Made by a program: the position numbers and the translations under genes. A DNA stretch of 64,000 bases. Source: JAJDZL01 sp965221175. Its GTDB lineage: Bacteria; Pseudomonadota; Gammaproteobacteria; Arenicellales; JAJDZL01. Each line of letters opens with the position of its first letter. Positions within the stretch are counted from its first letter, which is position 1. Shown here one piece after another: positions 42,191 to 50,259 of this stretch. The stretch spans positions 930,001 to 994,000 of the forward strand of contig OZ244867.1 in the NCBI GenBank assembly GCA_965221175.1, given 5' to 3'. A model generated the notes under the pieces. The model was not told the DNA's origin, searched no databases, and was given only the letters and a program-made list of their open reading frames with translations.

Positions 42191-42805
42191 ATGACTCCTA
42201 CAACAGTCGACTGTTATTTTGACTACGTATCTCCGTTTTCCTATCTGTTGAATGAACAACTATATCGCCTGCCACCGGATACTACTGTAAATTGCATTCC
42301 GGTGCTGTTTGCAGGGCTGCTGAAACACTGGGGTAATCTTGGACCAGTTGAAATTGAGCGCAAAAAGACATTCACTTATCGTCACGCTACCTGGTTAGCA
42401 AAGGAATTGAATGTCCCTTTCCGAGTGCCTGATACCCATCCGTTCATTCCTTTACCATTTCTTCGCGTGACGATCGCAATGAGCAATGATCCTGCTTTAA
42501 TATCAGCCATTTATCGTGCAATCTGGACAACAGATAACAATCCAGCAACGGAAGAAGGCAGAAAAAGCATCTGGAAATACGTTGGCATTAAAAACGCTGA
42601 TGCCATTGCCAGCGATCCGCAAGTCAAACAAAAGCTCATTGACAACACACAGCAAGCTACTCAAGCTGGCATATTCGGTGTTCCGACTATGACAGTTGGT
42701 CAAGAATTATTTTGGGGACTGGATTCGATTGATCTCCTAATTGACTATCTGCGGAACACAGCCTTATTCGACAGCGAAGAAATGAAGCGGCTTGGCAGAA
42801 TTTAG
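42191..42805 (+). CDS. DsbA-family 2-hydroxychromene-2-carboxylate isomerase-like protein
   Basis: A 204-residue thioredoxin-fold protein of the kappa-GST/HCCA isomerase type. FDYVSPFSYL (~10) carries the glutathione-activating serine and the end has GIFGVPTMTVGQELFWGLDSID (in part, ~163). Members isomerise aromatic degradation intermediates with glutathione. It lies 11 bases after the acyl-CoA ligase gene and is probably in its operon. The substrate here is unknown. Confidence 0.87.
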   Translation: MTPTTVDCYFDYVSPFSYLLNEQLYRLPPDTTVNCIPVLFAGLLKHWGNLGPVEIERKKTFTYRHATWLAKELNVPFRVPDTHPFIPLPFLRVTIAMSNDPALISAIYRAIWTTDNNPATEEGRKSIWKYVGIKNADAIASDPQVKQKLIDNTQQATQAGIFGVPTMTVGQELFWGLDSIDLLIDYLRNTALFDSEEMKRLGRI

Positions 42806-42936
42806 GTAATCATTCGTTTCAGTGCGTATTCCACTCAAAATGAACAGTGATCTGAGGGGGAGTTAATTCCGAGTCGTTTGTTTTTCATTAATCTGCCATA
42901 CACGCTGAATTTGAATCAGTCAAAGGAGAAACGAAT

Positions 42937-43110
42937 ATGGTAAATCGGAGAGCAGCGATGCGAAAAATCAGAGAAGCACTACGCCAGCCCGGCGAGTTCG
43001 TGCTCGCGCGGGCTACTCCCTGAGTTTCAGTTTATATGCTGCGATTGATGGCGACAGCGCTGCCGCCACCGGCATCGACCGGTGCTCAGTCAGACGTCAT
43101 CAGCCCAAAG
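42937..43110 (+). pseudogene. Possible IS21 IstA N-terminal scrap
   Basis: A good ribosome site (AAAGGAGA, about 42921) precedes ATG 42937. The first residues, MVNRRAAMRKIREALR, match the start of IS21-type IstA transposases, but the frame ends after 28 codons. A second frame (from 43036) gives YMLRL-like MLRLMATALPPP, resembling the YLRRA-GL-WPLP block that normally follows. The rest of 42806-43260 holds nothing else identified. Confidence 0.4.
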
Positions 43111-43263
43111 ATGCTATCGACAACAATTCTATCGCAGTCACACAGCAGACCACATTATCTCGATCTCCGGCTGAATTTTCGACGATTTATTGAGAAAAAA
43201 ATGCGGGACCAGATCAACTTAATCTGAAAAACAATGAGTCGCCACTTTCGCTTCAAATTGAGG

Positions 43264-43353
43264 ACCTGCCGGTCCCGCCGTCTGGGGACTCGTGTCTCTT
43301 GTCTGACGTGCTGTCTGTGTCATAGCTGACTCTCGCCGGTGGGACCGGCAGGT
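43264..43353. repeat. 13-base inverted repeat at the broken end of AbiEii
   Basis: ACCTGCCGGTCCC (43264-43276) and GGGACCGGCAGGT (43341-43353) are exact inverse copies 64 bases apart. One arm is the last AbiEii-like coding sequence, so the pair marks where the toxin gene was truncated and may reflect an inverted duplication. Confidence 0.7.
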
Positions 43354-44027
43354 TCGTCGGAATTTCCGTCGCCCGCCGTGCGAAGGTTGCGGCGATCGCG
43401 CGAGCGAGCCTGTCGTCGTCAAACGTGAACGACCGGCTGAGAATCCAGACATCGTAGAAATCCTTCATCCGGCTGTTCGTACGACCTAGGGCGACCATAG
43501 CTTGGAACTTCTCTGCAACGACGGTCTCCCGAGTGTAGGCCAGCAACCGCGGCGCCGGAAAATCGAGCATGACAGGATAGTCAATGAGCTCGGCGTCTGG
43601 TTCCAGCGAGTCACCGAAACCGACATCGATCGACAGAATGATCCGCGCACCGCTGATTGATGCCATATTCAAGCTCCTCGCGAATGCGATCGACGCGCAG
43701 CGCATCCACATCAAACACCACGCCATCGTCCTCGTCCTGCGCCAGGATTTCCCGAAACGTTTCCAGCATGGCCTCCGGGCTCGGATCACCGAATCCCAAC
43801 AGGTCGAGATCGCACGTGCTACGATGCGGATCCTCGAACCAACTCATCAGCAGCATCGCACCCTTCAGGACAAAGCGTTCGGCATAAGGCGATCGGCTGA
43901 GCCGGAAGAGAAGGCGCTCAAGTGCAAATCGCGTCAGCACTAGATCGAAGTTCTGGCGATTTGCCTGCGAGAAGTTCAGCAGGCGGGCGCGTACAGAGGC
44001 TCCAGTGTTCTTGATCTCCTTAAGCAT
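43341..44027 (-). pseudogene. AbiEii-family nucleotidyltransferase toxin, broken
   Basis: The first frame (44027 to ~43660) encodes the start of an AbiEii/AbiGii toxin: RFVLKGAMLLMSWF and STCDLDLLGFGDPSPEAM, where GS-like KGAM and DLDL are the nucleotidyltransferase motifs. Near 43660-43690 the frame shifts, and the continuation (GARIILSIDVGFGDSLEP, EKFQAMVALGRTNSRMKDFYD) is read in another frame. The C-terminus stops matching after PTNLPV, beside a 13-base inverted repeat. A frame change plus truncation indicate a dead toxin. The antitoxin gene overlaps its start by eight bases and is intact. Confidence 0.85.
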
Positions 44028-44637
44028 TGGCGGTCAGCGCCTCAAGGTAGGGCCGGATCACGGTGGATATCCCTCCTCGTTCCGCATGACGGGCAATCTC
44101 CGCCGGCGATGCCTTACGCTGACGCAGGGCCTCCTGGAGACCTTCGATGGCGACCGACAGGCCAACCTTGTTTCTGTGTCTGAAGCAATCCGCGATCGTT
44201 TTCGGGACACCAAACACTTTGACCGGGATGCCCTCGATCACATGGGCCTCGACGCTTTGGGCGAGCAGACTCTCGGTGAAGCGAATGACGCGAATGGGCA
44301 TGCCGTCAGGTTTCGGAGCGTAGTCCTTCTTGCCTATTGCCATCCAAACCTTCTTCGGCAGTTGATCGGTCAGGCCGTGGAATGCAAGAGCGGAGACGAG
44401 GCAGACAACGCCCTTAGGCAGCCGTTTGGCAGCTTCCGCAAGACTATGGCTCGTATCAAACGAGGCGTCAGGTAGCTGATAGAGCCCCCGTGCGAGCCGA
44501 ATGACCTCGCCGGCGTGCGCCATGCGACTAACGGTTGCAGCGGTAACGCCTGCGCTACGTAGCTCCACCAGCCGCATGATTCCGTGCTCTTCCAGAAGGG
44601 CGTGGGCAATCTGTCGCTGAGAGCGAGGCTGGTTCAT
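44020..44637 (-). CDS. AbiEi-family type IV antitoxin
   Basis: A 205-residue antitoxin. The N-terminal winged-helix block (QIAHALLEEHGIMRLVELRSAGVTAATVSRM, in part) is followed by GEVIRLARGLYQLPD and CLVSALAFHGLTDQLP, the AbiEi signature. It represses its own operon and counteracts AbiEii nucleotidyltransferase toxicity without direct binding. It is intact, although the downstream toxin gene is broken. The unit is visibly G+C-richer than flanking genes, which suggests recent acquisition. Confidence 0.9.
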   Translation of the reverse strand: MNQPRSQRQIAHALLEEHGIMRLVELRSAGVTAATVSRMAHAGEVIRLARGLYQLPDASFDTSHSLAEAAKRLPKGVVCLVSALAFHGLTDQLPKKVWMAIGKKDYAPKPDGMPIRVIRFTESLLAQSVEAHVIEGIPVKVFGVPKTIADCFRHRNKVGLSVAIEGLQEALRQRKASPAEIARHAERGGISTVIRPYLEALTANA

Positions 44638-44723
44638 TGATACAAAACCTCAAAGTATATGACTTATAGTCCCAGATTTTATATCACCAGACGGTGCCGA
44701 CGCAAAGTTCAATTCACCTGACA

Positions 44724-44849
44724 AGTGAAGCCTACCTGCTGCACGACGACGAAACTCAGGCGGCGCGCGCGGGCGCCGTTTTCGATGTCGCGGAGACCGA
44801 CCTAGTCACGGATGTCGTGCTGGTGGAAATCGTGCGTATTCCAAATTAA
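44724..44849 (+). pseudogene. PIN-domain (VapC-like) toxin scrap
   Basis: The frame reads YLLHDDETQAARAGAV and TDLVTDVVLVEIV before a stop, matching the first third of VapC-type PIN-domain ribonucleases (RYLL-DD--QA--A, VSDVVL-E). The start with the first catalytic Asp and the remaining two thirds are missing. Confidence 0.55.
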
Positions 44850-44850
44850 T

Positions 44851-44927
44851 CAAGCCCCTGGTGAATGGGGACAGCTGTTGGGTCTGGACCGAGCGCCGGA
44901 AGTCAAAACCCTGCGCCGCAAACTGAG
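44851..44927 (+). pseudogene. Fragment of the 2.3-kb IS transposase
   Basis: APGEWGQLLGLDRAPEVKTL is nearly the same as APGELGLLLGLDRAPERKTL in the transposase at 29772-31970. Only 25 codons are left, joined directly to the next IS fragment. Confidence 0.75.
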
Positions 44928-45279
44928 TGTTCTAATTTTAAGTAATTCATTGTAATCTCCATGTATCTCCATGTTTTTGAAAAAAGCGGAATTGAGTATC
45001 CGGCTTGTCAGCCGGGAGGCGATATCAAGCTACGGAGGCGGTCGCGGTTGTGGGTTGGCAGTGGCACTGAGAAGCGATTGCCAGTTTTCAAAATAGAAAT
45101 AGCAGTTGATGATGTCGATGGCGACGAAAAACCGATGTTTTCTGGAAAACCTGGCTCTGGCGGCCTGCCACAGTTCGCACAGGTGGTTGCATTCGGCATA
45201 AAACGCAAATGCGATCAGGTTCAAAGTCATCAGTGTGTCGGACAGCCCCTGTTTGCCGTGGCCGAAGTTATGCTCCATT
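44928..45279 (-). pseudogene. Truncated second copy of the 1518-base IS
   Basis: The sequence is closely similar to 26710-27060, the 3' end of the IS at 26701-28218. It covers the last ~82 codons of the transposase (45030-45278, from MEHNFGHGKQGLS) and a decayed inverted end (GTTCTAATTTT). Identity stops abruptly at 45279. A short motif shared with 3977-3989 follows. The rest of 45280-45637 shows only a small palindrome, GGAATCT/AGATTCC at 45352-45367. Confidence 0.85.
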
Positions 45280-45637
45280 TCAGTCGTGATAAAGGCATGG
45301 ACTTCAGCTTCGAATTGCCGTGAGATTTTACTCTGTACGAGGCTGCGGTTGGAATCTCAAGATTCCGGGGGTAATGCACTGTATTATCTTGATCAACACT
45401 ATTCAATTTTCCGATTTAGAAAAAAAATACTTCATGCGATGAATTTCTGGCCTACGGAACCGAATTTTCATCATTGAAAGCCCTTGCCAACCGAAAATTC
45501 ACTCCGCCAAACAGGAAAAATAGCTGAAAAATCTGCAGCACAAATCCCTCGTCAAGCAAACGGCATATCAAAAAACAGAAGTATGCTATATTACATCAAT
45601 AGTATGATTTATCGCACAACATCTTGAAGGCTGTTTT

Positions 45638-45895
45638 ATGGGCACAACACGCAAGACAATTACCGTCACTTCCCAGCAGAACAACTGGATCAAGGCGCAA
45701 GTTGCAGCCGGCGCATTCACTAATGACAGCGAATATATCCGCGATTTGATCCGCCGTGACCAAACCAGTCAAGCCGATATTGACTCAATTCGAGCCGCGC
45801 TAATTGTAGGCGAGGAAAGCGGTGAACCACAGTTGTTTGATGCCGAACAATTTAAACTGGAAATGACCATGAAACATGCCAACAAATCCCGCTGA
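45638..45895 (+). CDS. parD: ParD-type antitoxin
   Basis: An 85-residue ribbon-helix-helix antitoxin: MGTTRKTITVTSQQNNWIKA forms the DNA-binding strand and first helix, and GAFTNDSEYIRDLIRRD the second. The acidic tail binds the toxin. It overlaps the parE gene by 20 bases on the same strand, so the pair is co-translated and probably self-repressed. It sits at the right edge of the toxin-antitoxin and IS-scrap region. Confidence 0.92.
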   Translation: MGTTRKTITVTSQQNNWIKAQVAAGAFTNDSEYIRDLIRRDQTSQADIDSIRAALIVGEESGEPQLFDAEQFKLEMTMKHANKSR

Positions 45896-46178
45896 ATATA
45901 GGCTCACACCGAAAGCGAAAGAAGATATGGAGGCGGTGTGGCTTTACACATTGACTAAGTGGGGTGCCTCTCAAACCGACCGTTATATTGACGATTTGAC
46001 TGAGGCTTTTGCGCTTCTAGCGCAAAGTCTGAAATCTGGTACAGCCTGTGACAACATCCGGCAGGGTTATAGGCGATATCCCATTATGCGCCATGTCGTG
46101 TACTACCGAGAAACCGCTTATAGAATCGAGATTTTTCGCGTTTTACATGACCGAATGTTGGCATTACGGCATTTTTGA
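45876..46178 (+). CDS. parE: ParE-type toxin
   Basis: A 100-residue ParE/RelE-fold toxin: YRLTPKAKEDMEAVWLYTLTKWG (in part) at the start and VYYRETAYRIEIFRVLHDRM at the end are the family blocks. ParE toxins inhibit DNA gyrase. The frame is full length and linked to parD, so the pair is probably functional and would stabilise the surrounding island. Confidence 0.92.
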   Translation: MPTNPAEYRLTPKAKEDMEAVWLYTLTKWGASQTDRYIDDLTEAFALLAQSLKSGTACDNIRQGYRRYPIMRHVVYYRETAYRIEIFRVLHDRMLALRHF

Positions 46179-46561
46179 ACGAATGAAAAAAACTTGTAGA
46201 AGCTAACCCGTATATTGCACCAAACGATAAGAACTTGAAGGAATTGATGTGCATCGCCAATCAAGTCAATTCTGGGGGAGGTAACCTTTTCACTCCCGGC
46301 AGATACCTCCTCAGTAACGCTCAATTGTCGTTCTACAGAAAATTCGTACAAAACCGACTGGATACCAAATTTTCCAAACAGTGTTCAACTCCAGTGTCGA
46401 CTGAACGGTTGAGTCCAGCCTCGATTGAACATCAATCAACACAGAGTAGGCATGATTTCGATCTAATCGCCCCGACTCTATGAAACAGGATACATATGTT
46501 TCACAGCAAAATCATGGTTGCTACGAATGGTTTCGAATTTAGAATTTCAATCTCCTGCCAA
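46179..46561. other. 383-base spacer, no supported gene
   Basis: Spacer between parE and the SDR gene. No clear terminator, repeat or coding signal is visible. Confidence 0.4.
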
Positions 46562-47326
46562 TTACCTCGGTTGCATCCGAATCGCCCCATCCAGCCGAAT
46601 TACTTCGCCATTCAGCAACTGGTTTTCAATAATATGGACAGCCAACTGGGCAAATTCTTCGGGTCGACCCAGACGTTTCGGAAACGGCACCTGATTTGCT
46701 AGACTCTGCTGGACTTCCTCCGGCATTCCAAACAGCAGAGGCGTTGCGATCATTCCTGGAGCTATGGTCATCACACGGACTCCTGCGCTTGCTAGCTCTC
46801 TTGCCGCCTGAATTGTCAAAGCTACGATAGCACCCTTCGAAGAACTGTATGCTGCCTGTCCGATCTGACCTTCAAATGCGGATACTGAAGCCACATTGAT
46901 AATGACCCCTCGTTCACCTGCAACATCCAGCGGTGGCTCATTGCGTACTGCTGTCGCCATGAGCCGAATTGCGTTGAACGTTCCGATCAGATTCACATCG
47001 ATAACCCTTTTGAAATCTTCAAGCGGCATCGCACCATCTCGTCCGACAATTCTTTTCGCCGGGGCGATCCCTGCGCAATTCACTAGAATTCGAGCGATCC
47101 CATTCATCTCAGCTGCCTTGGCAACAGCTTGTTCCATGCTTTCCGCACTCGTCACATCGCATTGCACTGCGACAGCTCCACAATCTTGCGCAATTGTCTG
47201 AATTTTCTCACCATCAATATCCAGCAAGCACACTTTAGCACCCTGTTTTGCAAGCATGCGCGCTGTTGCCTCTCCCATTCCAGATGCCGCACCTGTTACG
47301 AGAGCGGCGCTACCTCCGACTTGCAT
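46562..47326 (-). CDS. SDR oxidoreductase, 3-hydroxyacyl-CoA dehydrogenase type II-like
   Basis: A 254-residue SDR starting at ATG 47326 (MQVGGSAALVTGAASGMG). It has the NAD motif TGAASGMG, DID after the second strand (NAD preference), NCAGIAPAKRIVG, the catalytic INVASVSAFEGQIGQAAYSSSKG and TIAPGMIATPLLFGMPEEV. These features, with the APAKR and FPKRLGRPEE segments, match HSD10-like 3-hydroxyacyl-CoA dehydrogenases. It would oxidise 3-hydroxyacyl-CoA in beta-oxidation or branched amino-acid catabolism. Confidence 0.88.
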   Translation of the reverse strand: MQVGGSAALVTGAASGMGEATARMLAKQGAKVCLLDIDGEKIQTIAQDCGAVAVQCDVTSAESMEQAVAKAAEMNGIARILVNCAGIAPAKRIVGRDGAMPLEDFKRVIDVNLIGTFNAIRLMATAVRNEPPLDVAGERGVIINVASVSAFEGQIGQAAYSSSKGAIVALTIQAARELASAGVRVMTIAPGMIATPLLFGMPEEVQQSLANQVPFPKRLGRPEEFAQLAVHIIENQLLNGEVIRLDGAIRMQPR

Positions 47327-47558
47327 TGATCTGATCAACCTCTCAAGTAGATGTTAAGTATCGAAGTCGGTTTTATAGCACATAACTTTCCAAGACTTAA
47401 AAACACACGAATCGAAACCGATAATTTCAAATATCTGTATACTGTTTACATACTTAGATTTGGTCGAACGGAGGAGCATTCTATTCATTTTTCTCATCCT
47501 CTGGTTAGATTGCTGAGATTTCGTCGATCGGGAATCATCACTGGCAGCGGTATCAGAT

Positions 47559-48176
47559 TTGAAAGAAAAAGTGCTTATAAACGAAACTATCCAACCTGGA
47601 AAGCACTGGGATCAAGTGTTGAGTCTAGGGCAAGTCTTAAGGATTACAGATGTTTTTGGACAGCAAGGCGTGGATTTTCTCTGCTATAACGCCCAAAATC
47701 CCAAGGAGCGCTATCACGCACCAAACACAATGAAAGCCGCTCGAAACATACGTATTTTCAAAGGCTCAGTGTTGTACTCAGATTACGCACGTCCATTAAT
47801 GACTGTGGTTGAGGATATAACAAAAGGCGGACATGACACGATTGCGGGGTGTTGTTCAGCTTGGAGTAACGAGTTGCTCTATGGAGTGCCCAATGTTCCT
47901 GGATGCCGAGAAAACTTCCTCAGCGCTTTAGCAAAACATGATCTTGGATGGCAGGACATAGTGCCGAACATCAATTTCTTCTGCTCTGTGCCTGTATATG
48001 AAGATGGCCACACGGAAGACAGTGTTTTTGTAAATGGCAAATCAGTGGCTGGTGACTATGTGGAGCTTCTAGCGGAAACTGATGTTCTTGCAATTATTTC
48101 GAACTGCCCACAGGTAAACAATCCATGCAACAGCGGTAATCCCACCGAGATTAGAGTTCAGGTTTATGAACGATAA
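47559..48176 (+). CDS. DUF1989 (urea carboxylase-associated) family protein
   Basis: A 205-residue DUF1989 protein: QPGKHWDQVLSLGQVLRITD, GVDFLCYNAQNPKERY and CCSAWSNELLYGVPNVPGCRENF (in part) are its conserved blocks, including cysteines and histidines likely to bind metal. Relatives accompany urea carboxylase or aminomethyltransferase-like genes, usually in pairs; here it is single and followed after 37 bases by ETF-ubiquinone oxidoreductase. Its substrate is not known. The start is TTG 47559, with GTG 47571 as an alternative. Confidence 0.82.
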   Translation: MKEKVLINETIQPGKHWDQVLSLGQVLRITDVFGQQGVDFLCYNAQNPKERYHAPNTMKAARNIRIFKGSVLYSDYARPLMTVVEDITKGGHDTIAGCCSAWSNELLYGVPNVPGCRENFLSALAKHDLGWQDIVPNINFFCSVPVYEDGHTEDSVFVNGKSVAGDYVELLAETDVLAIISNCPQVNNPCNSGNPTEIRVQVYER

Positions 48177-48213
48177 TTACTACTTTAACAATATTTGATG
48201 AGGATATTTTTGA

Positions 48214-49845
48214 ATGACAGTTGAACGGGACATTCTTGAATATGATGTCGTGATAGTCGGCGCCGGACCATCTGGACTTGCTGCAGGCATCCGACTGCGC
48301 CAGTTGTGTATGGAGAACGACCAGGAATTGAGCGTATGCATACTTGAGAAGGGTTCTGAAGTCGGTGCACATATTCTGTCAGGTGCAGTACTGGAACCGA
48401 CTGCGCTGAATGAGTTGCTTCCCGACTGGAAGGAGAAAGGAGCTCCTTTGAACACTCCAGTGACAAGTGAGAGTTTCGCTTATCTCACCAAACGCTTATC
48501 TATACGGCTTCCAACTCCACCTCAGATGAACAATTATGGAAACTACATCATCTCTCTCGGCAATTTCTGTCGATGGCTGGCAGAGCAAGCGGAAGCGATT
48601 GGCGTAGATATAATTCCGGGGTATGCGGCGGCTGAAGTCTTGTATGAAGACGATCAGGTAATCGGAGTGGTCACTGGAGACATGGGAGTGGGAAAAGATG
48701 GACAGCCGACTGCCAACTACACCCCCGGAGCCGAACTGCACGCGAAATTAACATTGTTTGCGGAGGGTTGCAGAGGTTCATTGACAAAAACTCTGTTCGA
48801 ACGCTACGACCTGCGGAAAGATGCTAATCCACAAACCTATGGAATCGGAATAAAGGAACTATGGGAAGTTGACGCAGATAAGCACAGGCTAGGCCATGTC
48901 TCGCACAGTATCGGATGGCCGTTAGATTATCAAACGTACGGCGGATCCTTTCTTTATCACCTTGAAGACAATCAGGTGGCGGTAGGATTTGTAGTTGGGC
49001 TTGATTACCAGAATCCTTACCTAAGCCCATTCGAAGAATTTCAGAATTTCAAGCACCATCCTTCCGTAAAACCGGTCCTGGAAGGAGGACGGCGCATCGC
49101 CTACGGTGCGAGAGCCCTGAATGAAGGCGGGTTTCAGTCGATTCCAAAGTTGACGTTTCCAGGCGGAGCATTAATCGGCGACTGTGCGGGCTTTCTGAAT
49201 ATGCCCAAGATCAAGGGAACCCATACGGCCATGAAATCTGGAATGACCGCCGCGGAGGCAGGCTTCCAACATCTTGTCTCAAACTCGACTGGAGAGTTGA
49301 CTGGCTACAGCGATGCACTGAAAAAAAGCTGGTTGTGGAGTGAACTGCATCGAGCCCGCAACATTCGCCCTGTCTTTCGCAAAGGTTTATGGGCCGGACT
49401 TGTCAATGCTGGTCTAGACACCTATATATTGCGCGGCCGTGCACCTTGGACCATGCATCATCATGAAGATCACAAGAGTCTTAAGAAAGCCTCTGAGTGT
49501 TCACCGATTGAATATCCAAAACCTGACGATGTGATCAGTTTTGACCGCAATTCATCAGTGTATCTCTCAAACACAAACCACGAAGAAAATCAGCCTGTTC
49601 ACCTTACTCTGAAGGATGCAGCCGTTCCAATCACCGTAAACTTGAAGGACTACGACGCGCCCGAACAGCGCTACTGTCCGGCTGGCGTCTATGAGATTGT
49701 GGTTGACGAAATGCAAGACCCTAGCCTGGTGATCAATGCACAAAATTGCGTTCACTGCAAAACCTGTGACATTAAAGATGTTACACAGAACATACACTGG
49801 GTGGTGCCGGAAGGCGGTGGCGGGCCGAATTATCCGAATATGTAA
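48214..49845 (+). CDS. Electron transfer flavoprotein-ubiquinone oxidoreductase
   Basis: A 543-residue ETF-QO, full length. The FAD motif DVVIVGAGPSGLAAGIRLRQ is at ~12, the ubiquinone-binding membrane region lies in the middle (GYNPxx-like GGSFLYHLEDNQVAVGFVVG), and the C-terminal [4Fe-4S] domain has CPAGVYE, QNCVHCKTCDIKD and the closing WVVPEGGGGPNYPNM. It takes electrons from ETF, reduced by acyl-CoA and amine dehydrogenases such as the one at 56920, into the quinone pool at the inner membrane. GATGAGGA precedes its ATG. Confidence 0.95.
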   Translation: MTVERDILEYDVVIVGAGPSGLAAGIRLRQLCMENDQELSVCILEKGSEVGAHILSGAVLEPTALNELLPDWKEKGAPLNTPVTSESFAYLTKRLSIRLPTPPQMNNYGNYIISLGNFCRWLAEQAEAIGVDIIPGYAAAEVLYEDDQVIGVVTGDMGVGKDGQPTANYTPGAELHAKLTLFAEGCRGSLTKTLFERYDLRKDANPQTYGIGIKELWEVDADKHRLGHVSHSIGWPLDYQTYGGSFLYHLEDNQVAVGFVVGLDYQNPYLSPFEEFQNFKHHPSVKPVLEGGRRIAYGARALNEGGFQSIPKLTFPGGALIGDCAGFLNMPKIKGTHTAMKSGMTAAEAGFQHLVSNSTGELTGYSDALKKSWLWSELHRARNIRPVFRKGLWAGLVNAGLDTYILRGRAPWTMHHHEDHKSLKKASECSPIEYPKPDDVISFDRNSSVYLSNTNHEENQPVHLTLKDAAVPITVNLKDYDAPEQRYCPAGVYEIVVDEMQDPSLVINAQNCVHCKTCDIKDVTQNIHWVVPEGGGGPNYPNM

Positions 49846-49925
49846 AGACAGGTATAGTTAGTTGACAGGAGATTCACACGTGTTGTAGGTGGCATGCAGA
49901 CACAGTTGTTACATGGACTGTAATC

Positions 49926-50087
49926 ATGAAATTTAAACTTCCGAAAAATCTCGGTTTACTATTGTGTAATCTTGGAATACACAAGTATGAAGTTATTGAA
50001 ATTAAATTCGCATTCGGCACTTCAGGAAAAGTTGAAATTGTCGAGTGTCTACGCTGCAAACAGGTATTCACAAGAACCGCCAGGTAA
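49926..50087 (+). CDS. Possible 53-residue zinc-ribbon-like miniprotein
   Basis: A short frame reads MKFKLPKNLGLLLCNLGIHK, then a strand-rich stretch and VECLRCKQVFTRTAR before the stop. The layout (short hydrophobic start, LG-HKY, final CLRCK) resembles tiny treble-clef or phage-type zinc-ribbon proteins. There is no strong ribosome site. It sits in the 414-base gap between ETF-QO and the decarboxylase, where nothing else is visible. Confidence 0.4.
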   Translation: MKFKLPKNLGLLLCNLGIHKYEVIEIKFAFGTSGKVEIVECLRCKQVFTRTAR

Positions 50088-50259
50088 TAGATGAGGCTAT
50101 TCTCTCGAGTGCGGAGAAATGCTTGCTTAGTTGCCAACCGACAAAAACAGTTAAGAAATCTTCCAATTTCACTACCACGTGGAACCAGTAAAGCTGACTG
50201 TACACTCGCAGTGTACACCCGCTAAATCAACTAGCTTACCATCAATTGAAAAATCACTG

